Source: Hymenobacter taeanensis (GTDB taxonomy: Bacteria; Bacteroidota; Bacteroidia; Cytophagales; Hymenobacteraceae). From it: 64,000 bases of DNA. Made by a program: the position numbers and the translations under genes. The stretch is from NCBI RefSeq assembly GCF_013137895.1, contig NZ_CP053538.1, positions 4,805,001 to 4,869,000 on the forward strand, read 5' to 3'. This document shows positions 45,244 to 53,492 of the stretch, piece by piece; position 1 is the first letter of the stretch; each line of letters begins with the position of its first letter. The notes beneath the pieces were generated by a model, which had not been told where the DNA came from, made no database searches, and was given only the letters and a program-made list of their open reading frames with translations.

Positions 45244-45660
45244 ATGAAGAGCTATACTCTAGCATCTACTATTGCTTTACTAGTAGGCTGGAGTATAGCT
45301 ATACTTTTCCATGGCATGTTTTCAGTAGTAACAGGAGGCAGTTTGGAAAGTGCTGATACTATTGTTGTAGCGTTTTGGTCATTCCTGTTCATGATGCTGG
45401 CGAATGGGCTCTTCGTTCAATGGCCAGAGAAATACATTAGCCGGTACTGTCTTTCACATACTCGACTTAACTTCTTACTTGCCGCAGTAACTTATGCAAT
45501 AGCATGCTTCTTCACATTGATTGGCTGGCTTTTCCTAAGCACTGAATTTTGGGTAGTTTATATAGATGCGGCACTTATTGGCCTAGGATATGGCTTTTGC
45601 TTTCCACGTTTCTGGAAGCGGCCTATTTCTAAAAATGCTACACCAACGCCTCTAATCTGA
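45244..45660 (+). CDS. Small four-helix membrane protein, unknown function
   Basis: A 138-residue protein with four hydrophobic segments (about residues 6-28, 41-59, 75-100 and 104-122), so an integral inner-membrane protein. No family was recognised. The base composition is visibly richer in A and T than that of its neighbours, which may mean a recent gain. It begins six bases after rlmD and is probably on the same transcript. Confidence 0.7.
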   Translation: MKSYTLASTIALLVGWSIAILFHGMFSVVTGGSLESADTIVVAFWSFLFMMLANGLFVQWPEKYISRYCLSHTRLNFLLAAVTYAIACFFTLIGWLFLSTEFWVVYIDAALIGLGYGFCFPRFWKRPISKNATPTPLI

Positions 45661-45718
45661 ACGGCAGCATTACCTACTAGACCTCCCTATACTGCCCGAC
45701 TTTTATCCATCTTGCTTC

Positions 45719-47005
45719 ATGCGAAGAATTGAGTACCTCGATAGTGTCCGCGGACTCGCTGCTTTTGCGGTGGTTATTTATCACTTCACTGGCTGGCGGT
45801 GGGCCGAGACGATGGAATTCAAACTGGGTGCCATCGTGTTTAACGGCGCCGACGCCGTATCTCTGTTCTTCGTGCTGAGTGGGCTGGTGCTTTCCTGGAA
45901 GTACTTCCACCCTGATGAGTCATTGGCCATAAATGCCGCGCATTACCGCCCCTACGTTATAAACCGAGTGGTGCGGTTGTACCTGCCGTTTTTAGCTGCA
46001 TTGACGGTGTATTATGTATACGGCCACCGCCATGACCCTCTGCGGCAGTTAGTAACTGAGTTTCTCAAAAACACCTACCATTGGTTTGAGGAGGCGTTGC
46101 TGGTGCGGGGCAAGCACGACATTTACGGCCCCGGTTGGACACTAGAGGTGGAAATGGCAGCTTCGCTGTTTGTACCGTTTCTGGCGTTGCTGCTTCGCCA
46201 CAGCCGGCAGTTGTTTGTGGGGCTTATGTTGGCTGTGTTATTCATTGGTTCAGGCCTGATCTTCTGGGGCATCCAACACTTTTGCTTAGGCATGCTCCTA
46301 GCCTACTTTTTCCGTCAGATAGAGGCCTACGATATGCGGCAAGCCTCCTGGTATCGGTACCGCTACCTCGTGTACATTGCCGTACTCGCGCTGTTTTCCA
46401 TCCGGCATATCACTCGCATCTACCCTATCGGTGACATTGGCAATTACTGGATGGGCATTTTCAGGCTGGATTTGTTTCACTTCACTGGCCTAGCGTCGGC
46501 GCTCATGCTGGCCTTTATAATTAACAGGCCGCAGCTACAGCGTTGGCTTACGGTCCGGCCGCTGCTATTTCTGGGGCGCATCTCGTATAGTGTGTACTTA
46601 GTACACTGGTTCTTTGTGGCCTACGTGATGGACCACTGGAACAAACTTACGGTTCACCTTCCCGGCCCTACTCAATCTTTTTGGGGTATGCTTGGCCTTA
46701 CGGTTGTCAGCACCCTTCTTACCGCAACAGTGTTCAATGTGCTGGTAGAGCGGCCGGCTATCCGGTTGGGGCGTAAGCTCTCTGACCGTCTTACCCCCGA
46801 GCTTTGCGCATCCAGCACGCTTCTTAACTCTGCTCCCCTATGGACTACACCAACGACCCCGAACTCAACGGCAAATATCTCGGCACCATTACCAAAGACT
46901 TTGCGGCCGTTTCTGATACGCTCAGCGAAGCGTCCTCCCAGATCCGCAAGCGGGACATTTCAAAGTACCCCATTTTTGTTTTTGCTCGCCAAGAGGTGCC
47001 GCTAG
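45719..47005 (+). CDS. Acyltransferase family 3 membrane protein, C-terminus overrunning the next gene
   Basis: A 428-residue membrane acyltransferase of the OafA/NodX type, which O-acetylates sugars of surface polymers. The N-terminal YLDSVRGLAAFAVVIYHF carries the family's Arg and His, followed by about ten membrane segments. The family usually ends soon after ERPAIRLGRKL, near residue 350; here another about 60 residues follow, rich in Thr, Pro and Arg, and the last 55 codons overlap the next gene in another frame by 166 bases. This tail looks like readthrough after loss of the native stop. The enzyme core is intact. Confidence 0.85.
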   Translation: MRRIEYLDSVRGLAAFAVVIYHFTGWRWAETMEFKLGAIVFNGADAVSLFFVLSGLVLSWKYFHPDESLAINAAHYRPYVINRVVRLYLPFLAALTVYYVYGHRHDPLRQLVTEFLKNTYHWFEEALLVRGKHDIYGPGWTLEVEMAASLFVPFLALLLRHSRQLFVGLMLAVLFIGSGLIFWGIQHFCLGMLLAYFFRQIEAYDMRQASWYRYRYLVYIAVLALFSIRHITRIYPIGDIGNYWMGIFRLDLFHFTGLASALMLAFIINRPQLQRWLTVRPLLFLGRISYSVYLVHWFFVAYVMDHWNKLTVHLPGPTQSFWGMLGLTVVSTLLTATVFNVLVERPAIRLGRKLSDRLTPELCASSTLLNSAPLWTTPTTPNSTANISAPLPKTLRPFLIRSAKRPPRSASGTFQSTPFLFLLAKRCR

Positions 47006-47214
47006 GTGGCCTGTTGATTAACGCCGATGAAGCTAACCTGGAGTGGCACGTTTTTGCCAGCTACTTGGAGCTGTTCGTGCAGCAGGGCATCGTAGGTCAG
47101 GAGGGCATTGAGGCCTTCCAGAGTACTTACCGCGACGCGGATGAGTATTGCTGCCTGTTTGTGCTCGATGAGGAATTCACCAACTTCGTGTACATCCCCT
47201 ACCCGGAAGATTAG
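46840..47214 (+). CDS. Conserved hypothetical protein
   Basis: A 124-residue acidic soluble protein starting MDYTNDPELNGKYLG. Its regular pattern of helices and strands (IFVFARQEVPLGGLLI, LEWHVFASYLELFVQQGIV, CCLFVLDEEFTNFVYIPYPE) matches my memory of a conserved Bacteroidota family of unknown function. Its first 166 bases overlap the end of the acyltransferase gene in another frame, and this frame has the better coding character there. No motif suggests an activity. Confidence 0.78.
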   Translation: MDYTNDPELNGKYLGTITKDFAAVSDTLSEASSQIRKRDISKYPIFVFARQEVPLGGLLINADEANLEWHVFASYLELFVQQGIVGQEGIEAFQSTYRDADEYCCLFVLDEEFTNFVYIPYPED

Positions 47215-47215
47215 G

Positions 47216-47376
47216 GTCATTGCGAGTGAAACGAAGCAAGGTTCCCTTCTCAAAGCGCGAACCGTCAACAGAACAAAAGCCCTTACCTCCCGTGCGGAGG
47301 TAAGGGCTTTTGTTCTGTTGACGCTTGCTAACCGCGAGAAGAATAGAATAGATTACTTCGCTTGGCTCACACTGGC
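47216..47376. repeat. Degenerate palindromic repeat (GTCATTGCGAG type) around a terminator
   Basis: GTCATTGCGAGTGAAACGAA at 47216 and a diverged inverted copy at about 47351-47376 flank the hairpin at 47264. The arm belongs to a REP-like family seen scattered in many genomes. Confidence 0.45.
47264..47322. terminator. Long bidirectional terminator
   Basis: A perfect stem of 27 base pairs (GTCAACAGAACAAAAGCCCT and onward) with a five-base loop, between the convergent hypothetical gene and thiL. Confidence 0.9.
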
Positions 47377-47387
47377 GGTTTCGTTGA

Positions 47388-48419
47388 TTACTCGAAGTGC
47401 TGGAATCCCTGCGCGCGAAGCGGTACGGGCTGGCCAGCTTTCGTGATAAGATTAGCGCCTTCGCTCTTGTCCACCATGTGTCCGATGATGGTGATATCGG
47501 GGTGGTTTTTGAGCTTATCGTGAGCAGACAACGGCACGGTGAAGAGCAGTTCGTAGTCCTCGCCGCCGTTGAGCATGCACATAATGGGGTCGAGGTTAAA
47601 CTCCTCGGCTACTTCCAGCGTGGGGTTGGCAATGGGCAGATTTTCGGTGAAGATGCGGGCCCCTGTACCACTGGCCTGGCAGAGGTGCAGTACCTCGGAG
47701 GCCAGCCCATCCGAAATATCAATCATGCTGGTGGGCGTCACGCCTAGGTCGCGCAGCTCATGAATTACGTCCATGCGGGCTTCCGGACGGAGCTGGCGCT
47801 GCAGCACGTAGGGGTATTTTTCCAGCTCCGGTTGCGTTTCCGGGTCGGCTTGCCAGGCTTGCTTTTCCCGCTCCAGAATCTGTAACCCCAGGAATGCACC
47901 GCCCAAGTCGCCGGTTACGCAGATGAGGTCGTTGTGGTGGGCACCACTGCGGCGCACAGCTTTGCCGGCCTCAACCTGGCCTAGCGCCGTGATACCGATG
48001 GTGAGCCCTCCGCGGCTGGCAGTGGTGTCGCCGCCTACTAGGTCCACGTTATAGGCTTCACAGGCCAGGCGCATCCCATCATACAGTTCTTCCACGGCTT
48101 CCACTGAAAACCGGGCCCCTACGCTTAGCGCCACCACAATTTGGGTGGGCATGGCATTCATGGCGGCAATGTCAGACACGTTTACGGCCACTGCCTTGTA
48201 CCCCAGGTGCTTGAGTGGGCAGAACGTCAGGTCGAAGTGCACGCCTTCTACCAGCAAATCAGTGCTGATAACAACTTCCTGTCCGGCTGGGGGCGCGAGA
48301 ATGGCGGCGTCGTCGCCGATGCCCAACACCGTGCTGGGCTGATTGAGAGTAATTGTATTCTGAATTCGGCGAATCAAACCAAATTCACCTAGTTTATTGA
48401 GAGGGGTGATATCACTCAT
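47388..48419 (-). CDS. thiL: Thiamine-phosphate kinase ThiL
   Basis: A 343-residue enzyme that phosphorylates thiamine monophosphate to the active cofactor thiamine diphosphate. It has the ATP and metal-binding motifs of the family: GIGDDAAIL near residue 37, STDLLVEGVHFD, AVNVSDIAAMNA, GGDTTAS and the C-terminal DISDGLASEV, with GGEDYELLFT near the end. Length is normal for Bacteroidota. A longer reading frame starts at 48509, but its 30 extra residues are not family-like; MSDITPLNKLGE is chosen. The other thiamine genes are not in this window. Confidence 0.95.
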   Translation of the reverse strand: MSDITPLNKLGEFGLIRRIQNTITLNQPSTVLGIGDDAAILAPPAGQEVVISTDLLVEGVHFDLTFCPLKHLGYKAVAVNVSDIAAMNAMPTQIVVALSVGARFSVEAVEELYDGMRLACEAYNVDLVGGDTTASRGGLTIGITALGQVEAGKAVRRSGAHHNDLICVTGDLGGAFLGLQILEREKQAWQADPETQPELEKYPYVLQRQLRPEARMDVIHELRDLGVTPTSMIDISDGLASEVLHLCQASGTGARIFTENLPIANPTLEVAEEFNLDPIMCMLNGGEDYELLFTVPLSAHDKLKNHPDITIIGHMVDKSEGANLITKAGQPVPLRAQGFQHFE

Positions 48420-48707
48420 GCTGGAAAGCTTAAGATGCGGAATTGAGGAGGCAAGCAGTAGGCCACCTAATGGGCAGCAAAGGTACAACGGTGGCCTATA
48501 GTGATGCACTATGTAGCTCTACGCTGTGAGTGTGCCCTATAGGTTAGGCCTACACTATGCCCTCCAACCCTCAGCCTGCCAACTTAGTTTATGCGTAGAA
48601 CTCAGTGCCTTACCTATTGCGCTATTTCTTGTAGAATTACTATTGGTGGATTGATTGTTTTTGCCAAGATTTTCGTTGGCATCTTGCTGCAACTTCACTT
48701 CGTTTGT

Positions 48708-49292
48708 ATGAAAAACATTATCTGGCTTTTGGTAGCCTTGGTTATGGCAACCACTAGTTGTAACCGCAAACCCAAAGCTATTGATCCGGCTTCCAAGGAA
48801 GCGGTAAAAACGCAGGTCAATATTCTGCGCGACTCCGTGCGTGACCGGTGGTCAGAAATGGTGACCAGCGACGACGATAAAATCCGGAACGTGCAACAGG
48901 TGCTAGTGGCTCTCGAAGCACAGCCCGGCACCGACCGCGCTCAGCTGGAAGGCCTGCAACGCGCCACGGCCCGGCTGAAGGACCGGCGCTACACTCAGGA
49001 ATCCATGGCCGAGTCGGCGCGGATTGATGCTTACGATTCCGCTCAGGACTCCTTGTTGCAGATTGTTTACCGCATTGCCCTACCCACCGATCGTCAGCCA
49101 ACGGAATCTGTTAAAGCCCTCACCGATAAAATTCAGGATGCAGATGGCCAGTTAGTTGGGTTCAGGGTGCGCTACGACCAAGCTGCCACGCGCCTCAACA
49201 ACTACCTGCAGGTACACACCGCTGAACTTGACCAACTAGGTGGCCAATACAGTAAACTGAAACCATTACCGCTGTTTACTCTGCAGGAATAG
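48708..49292 (+). CDS. Lipoprotein of unknown function
   Basis: A 194-residue protein. The start at MKNIIWLLVALVM gives a classic lipoprotein signal ending at the lipobox TTSC near residue 18; an upstream extension of 39 residues would destroy it. The mature part is almost all helical with coiled-coil character (AQLEGLQRATARLKDR, LTDKIQDADGQLVGFRVRYDQAATRLNNYL), loosely like LemA-type helical bundles, but the match is too weak to name. It should sit on the inner or outer membrane. A terminator follows at 49318. Confidence 0.75.
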   Translation: MKNIIWLLVALVMATTSCNRKPKAIDPASKEAVKTQVNILRDSVRDRWSEMVTSDDDKIRNVQQVLVALEAQPGTDRAQLEGLQRATARLKDRRYTQESMAESARIDAYDSAQDSLLQIVYRIALPTDRQPTESVKALTDKIQDADGQLVGFRVRYDQAATRLNNYLQVHTAELDQLGGQYSKLKPLPLFTLQE

Positions 49293-49317
49293 CCTGCGTG
49301 GTTGCCCCTTCATCAGT

Positions 49318-49348
49318 AGATCCGACGAACTACGTCGGATCTTTTTTT
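49318..49348 (+). terminator. Terminator of the lipoprotein gene
   Basis: AGATCCGACG and CGTCGGATCT pair around a five-base loop, followed by seven T. Confidence 0.92.
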
Positions 49349-49494
49349 GCTTGGTACTCAGCGGTTCGCGAAAAGCCCCATCCCCCATGCAACCTTCTGG
49401 GCTACTTCCTGCTCATTCACCTATTAGTCCACAATCCTACTCCTTCCATCATTCCTATCCAGCTGTTTTTACTCAGAGCATGTGCTATGCTATA

Positions 49495-49528
49495 GAAAAA
49501 GGCGACCGGTTTATCGGTCGCCTTTTTC
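49495..49528. terminator. Terminator of the M3 peptidase gene
   Basis: GAAAAAGGCGACCG and its complement form a stem with A and T runs at the ends, 26 bases past the peptidase stop codon on the minus strand. Confidence 0.85.
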
Positions 49529-49553
49529 ATTGCTTTAAGGCAAGCTAAGTGGC

Positions 49554-51299
49554 CTAGAGGCGGGTCATTTCCTCGTGCACGAAGTCGGCCAAGGTGCGCA
49601 GGTACGTGGTTGAGAAATCGAAACGGATACCTGCCGCGGCATAGATCTCGCCAATCGGAGCAGTATAGCCTAACGCCAAAGCACGCTTATAAGCCTCAAG
49701 ACCCTCTTGTGGGTTTTGGCGGTAGTTGCGCCACACCGCAATAGCGCCCAATTGAGCCATGGCGTACTCAATGTAGTAGAACGGCACCTCATAGAGGTGC
49801 AGCTGCTTCTGCCACAAATACGGTTTGAAGTTTTCCAGGCCTTTCCAGCTCACGGTGCGCTGGTTAAACTCATCAAAAATCTCTGTCCAGCGCTGGTGGC
49901 GTTCTTCCTCCGAGTGCTGCGGGTGCTCATACACCCAATGCTGAAACTTATCGATAGTGGCTACCCAGGGGAAGGTTTCCAGCACACTCTCTAAATGAGT
50001 TTTCTTGGCCCGGCGCAGCTCATCGGGGTCAGTGAAGAACACATCCCATTGGTCCATGCTCATCAGCTCCATGCTCATAGAAGCCAGCTCTGCTACTTCA
50101 GATGGCGGGTGCTTATCAGCTGACAGTGGCAAGCGGCGCGTCAGGAAGCTGTGTACAGCGTGGCCTCCTTCGTGCAACATAGTTACTACATCACGCAGAG
50201 AGCTAGTGGCGTTCATGAAAATGAACGGTACACCGGTTTCATCAAGCGGATAGTTATAGCCGCCGGGAGCTTTCCCCTTCCGGGATTCCAGGTCGAGGTG
50301 GCCCATCTGACGCATGGTGCGTAGGCAGTCCCCTAAGAAGGGGTCGAGGTTCTGGAATACCGTAATGGTCTTCTCCAGCAGTTCTGCACCCGTTTCAAAG
50401 GGCCGCAAGGGGGCCTTGCCCGATACGTCTACATCCAGGTCCCAGGGGCGCAGCTCAGGCAGGTTTAAATCTTGGCGGCGCTCCAAGTCAATATCATCAA
50501 TCAGAGGCACCACGGTTTCCCTGATGGCCTGGTGAAAGTCAAAACAGTCCTGAGGAGTGTAGTCGAAGCGGCCAAGGGCCGCGAACATGTAGTCGCGGAA
50601 GTTGGCGAAGCCGGCATTGAGAGCCATCTGATGACGCAACCCAATCAGTTCCGTGAACAGGGCATCAAGGGGCTTTGCATCTTGCAGCCGGCGCGCCTGA
50701 ATAGCCCGCCAGGCTTCTTCACGCACTGCTCTATCCGTATTTTTCAGACGATCAGCTGCGCGGGGCAAAGTGATTTCCTCCCCATCCAGGGTCACCGTCA
50801 TGGCCCCTACTGTGGCGGCATATTGCTGCTGCTTGGTGCTGGTTTCGGTTTTGAGAGGAATATTCTCAGAACGGTAGATTTCCAGCGCCTGGCGCACTGA
50901 GCGAATAAACACCCGGTACTGCGCCGGATCTAGTTCGGGCAGGTACGCAGAGGCTATCAGTTTCTCGTTCAGAGCATGATCATAGGGCGCCACGTGGGGC
51001 TCAATCTCACTTACAAAGTACTGGAAGGCCTCAGCCCGCGCCTGCTCCTGCGTATCGCAGGTCATGCGGATGTAGCGCCAGGCCAGATCTTCACTCAACG
51101 CCGACTCCAGCTCTGAGCGGTCTAACAGCCAGCGCTCCAGCCCCTGCCCTGAGTCAATGGTCCGGTCGCGCAACTCAACGAAATATGGTTCAATTGCGGC
51201 CCAGTCGGTCACGGTAAACGACTCGGGCAGGTACTGCCGGGGCGGACGCTGCGTGTCGGTAGCCAAGTCGGCAGCAGTAGTGTCAGAAGTTGGTATCAT
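49554..51299 (-). CDS. M3-family oligoendopeptidase
   Basis: A 581-residue cytoplasmic zinc metallopeptidase of the PepF/oligoendopeptidase F kind, which breaks down short peptides. The zinc motif HEGGHAVHSF lies near residue 374 and the third ligand in the following SEVAELASMSMELM helix. The substrate loop YEVPFYYIEYAMAQLGA near residue 510 is also typical. The length fits the family. It has no signal peptide. The gene is followed by a terminator and preceded by a PaaE-like reductase gene on the same strand, 70 bases away, with no obvious link in function. Confidence 0.93.
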   Translation of the reverse strand: MIPTSDTTAADLATDTQRPPRQYLPESFTVTDWAAIEPYFVELRDRTIDSGQGLERWLLDRSELESALSEDLAWRYIRMTCDTQEQARAEAFQYFVSEIEPHVAPYDHALNEKLIASAYLPELDPAQYRVFIRSVRQALEIYRSENIPLKTETSTKQQQYAATVGAMTVTLDGEEITLPRAADRLKNTDRAVREEAWRAIQARRLQDAKPLDALFTELIGLRHQMALNAGFANFRDYMFAALGRFDYTPQDCFDFHQAIRETVVPLIDDIDLERRQDLNLPELRPWDLDVDVSGKAPLRPFETGAELLEKTITVFQNLDPFLGDCLRTMRQMGHLDLESRKGKAPGGYNYPLDETGVPFIFMNATSSLRDVVTMLHEGGHAVHSFLTRRLPLSADKHPPSEVAELASMSMELMSMDQWDVFFTDPDELRRAKKTHLESVLETFPWVATIDKFQHWVYEHPQHSEEERHQRWTEIFDEFNQRTVSWKGLENFKPYLWQKQLHLYEVPFYYIEYAMAQLGAIAVWRNYRQNPQEGLEAYKRALALGYTAPIGEIYAAAGIRFDFSTTYLRTLADFVHEEMTRL

Positions 51300-51368
51300 A
51301 GAAAGGTTCTGTACGCGAAAACTTGGGGAACAGATTAGAAAAAGCCAACTACAGTGGCCTACTTCCTG

Positions 51369-52478
51369 CTAATCAATTTCAATCACCACATCGCTCGTAA
51401 GGGGGTGGCCTACGCAGGTGAGCACGTAGCCCTGGCTGATTTCCCGGTCTGATAGGCCCTCGCGCTCATCCAGGTGTACTTTACCCGACAGGCATTTGCC
51501 GCGACAGGCGGTGCACAGGCCTGCTTGGCAGGAATAAGGCAGGTCAATATCCTGATCGAGGGCCGCCTCCAGAATGGTCTGGTTGGGCTCTACTTCAATC
51601 TTATATTCTGAGCCCTCATAGTTGATAGTTACCGTGCGGGCTACGCTTTGGCCCTCGTCGTCTGCCGTTGATACATCACCGTGGCCATTAGGCTGGGCGG
51701 CCGTGGCTTCGGCGGTATCGGCGGCGGCCACAAAACTTTCGCGGCGGATGCGGCTGGCCGGTACTCCCAGCAGCTCCAGGGCAGCTTTTGCTTCCGTCAT
51801 TAAGCCTTCTGGTCCGCACAGATAGTAGTCTGCCTGTTCGGCCGGAAACTGGTGGCGCTGCTCCAGAATACGCAGAAGCATGGTGCGGTTAAGGCGGCCC
51901 GTGTGTTGGTGCGCCGCAACCGGGCCCGTGGGCTGGCTATACACGTGCTCCACCTGAAAACGGTTGGGGTATTGCTGCTCCAAACGGCGCAGTTGCTCCC
52001 GAAAAATCACCGACTCTTCGTTGCGGTTACCGTAAATCAGGAGTACGTAGCTCTTGGGCTCCTCTTGTAATACAGCCTTCAGCATGCTCATGAGAGGCGT
52101 GATACCTGACCCGGCTCCTACCAATACAAAAGAGCGAGCGGAGTTAGCAGCAGGCTTCAGGGTAAAGTTGCCAATGGGCGCCATCACTTCCATCTGCTGG
52201 CCTACGCGCACCGTATCAAGCAGGTAATTGCTCATCAGCCCGCCCGGCACCCGCTTTACTGTTACGGCCAGCCGGGGCGCCTCACCGGGGGTGCTGCTCA
52301 GAGAATACGCCCGGCGCTCCTTCTTCCCGCCGGGGCCGCAAGGTAAAATAAGGGTCAGAAACTGGCCAGGCTCGCAAGTCACGGGCTGGCGGTCTGGGCG
52401 TTCAAAGTGGATGGTAACGGCGTCGGAGGTTTCCTGGGTGAGCTCGACTACGTTTAGCGTGAGGTACTGACTGCTCAT
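51369..52478 (-). CDS. Ferredoxin-NADP reductase-like flavoprotein with 2Fe-2S domain (PaaE-like)
   Basis: A 369-residue three-domain electron-transfer protein. The FAD domain shows RAYSLSSTP near residue 55, the NAD(P) domain shows VGAGSGITPLMSML and CGPEGLM, and the C-terminal plant-type ferredoxin domain has CQAGLCTACRGKC plus the fourth cysteine in LTCVG. A linker rich in Ala, Glu and Asp separates the last domain. In PaaE such a protein feeds electrons to phenylacetyl-CoA epoxidase, but no paa genes are near, so the partner is open. The start MSSQYLTLNVVEL is preferred; the longer frame adds 16 unlikely residues. Confidence 0.9.
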   Translation of the reverse strand: MSSQYLTLNVVELTQETSDAVTIHFERPDRQPVTCEPGQFLTLILPCGPGGKKERRAYSLSSTPGEAPRLAVTVKRVPGGLMSNYLLDTVRVGQQMEVMAPIGNFTLKPAANSARSFVLVGAGSGITPLMSMLKAVLQEEPKSYVLLIYGNRNEESVIFREQLRRLEQQYPNRFQVEHVYSQPTGPVAAHQHTGRLNRTMLLRILEQRHQFPAEQADYYLCGPEGLMTEAKAALELLGVPASRIRRESFVAAADTAEATAAQPNGHGDVSTADDEGQSVARTVTINYEGSEYKIEVEPNQTILEAALDQDIDLPYSCQAGLCTACRGKCLSGKVHLDEREGLSDREISQGYVLTCVGHPLTSDVVIEID

Positions 52479-52697
52479 AGGGTGGTACGGGTACTGGAAA
52501 TCGGGAGATGGGGAAACTAGTAACAATGAAGGTGGCCTAGGGTTGGCCTGCTACGCAAAGTACGGGATTCTGTGCCGGATAGCTTAGCTTGCGCCGGACT
52601 TCAACGGAGTGTAAAATCTTGCGTTGGAGGAGTGGCCCCGGTGCTTCATGCTACGCGCTAGGCCACTTTGGCAGTCTGTTCATCTCTTTCCCACTTT

Positions 52698-53387
52698 ATG
52701 CTAGCTCAAATTCTGGAAACTCATCAGCACGAATTTGCCGCCGTGCTGCCCGTTGACCTCAATGCCCCCGATGTAGCCCGCCTTGATTTCACGGCAGCCA
52801 ACCCGTTGCTCCAGAATGCCAACCTGCGCGATACTGCCGCCTTTGAAGAGCTGGTGAGCCAGCTGCTTGCAGCTCAACATGCGCACATTGGCGTGGGCGG
52901 CTACCTCGAGAACCGGGTTATTTACCGCCGCAGCGGCTTGTTTGGCGCGCCCGATCCGGCGGTGCCTTCCCGCTCGCTCCACCTGGGCGTAGATGTGTGG
53001 CTCCGCGCTGGCACCCCCGTACTGGCGCCGCTTGATGCCGTGGTACACAGCGTGCAGGACAACGATAACTTCGGCGACTACGGCCCCACCGTAATTCTGG
53101 AGCACCAGCTCGAGGACACGACTTTTTATACCCTGTATGGCCATCTTACCCGCCGCGAAACCCTGTTGCTGCGCCCTGGTATGGCCATTGAAAAAGGCGA
53201 AGTATTTACGGAAGTAGGTCCGGCCCCTGAAAACGGTGACTGGCCCCCGCACCTGCACTTTCAGGTTATCAGTGATATGCTGGGGCTAACGGGGGACTTC
53301 CCCGGCGTAGCCCTCCCTGCAGAGCGGGATAAATGGGCCGCTCTCTGCCCCGACCCAAACCTGATTTTGCAGAGCCAGTGGCTTTAG
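52698..53387 (+). CDS. M23-family peptidase-like protein
   Basis: A 229-residue protein with the LytM/M23 fold. The metal motif HLGVDVW near residue 96 and HLHFQV near 183 supply the expected ligands. There is no signal peptide, which is odd for a peptidoglycan hydrolase. The whole sequence, ending CPDPNLIL, resembles the M23-like middle part of larger fusion proteins with class III aminotransferases, here as a free-standing gene. It may thus act on a small molecule or cytoplasmic peptide rather than the wall. ATG at 52698 is chosen over an upstream start. Confidence 0.82.
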   Translation: MLAQILETHQHEFAAVLPVDLNAPDVARLDFTAANPLLQNANLRDTAAFEELVSQLLAAQHAHIGVGGYLENRVIYRRSGLFGAPDPAVPSRSLHLGVDVWLRAGTPVLAPLDAVVHSVQDNDNFGDYGPTVILEHQLEDTTFYTLYGHLTRRETLLLRPGMAIEKGEVFTEVGPAPENGDWPPHLHFQVISDMLGLTGDFPGVALPAERDKWAALCPDPNLILQSQWL

Positions 53388-53440
53388 GCCAGGTACACAT
53401 GCAGCAAGCCTAGAGCAGCCACCTTAGTATGTGACAAACA

Positions 53441-53472
53441 AAAAGGCCCCGCACAGTAGTGCGGGGCCTTTT
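53441..53472. terminator. Bidirectional terminator
   Basis: AAAAGGCCCCGCA and TGCGGGGCCTTTT pair around a six-base loop between two convergent genes. Confidence 0.92.
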
Positions 53473-53492
53473 GCTTAGCTCTGGTAAAGCGC

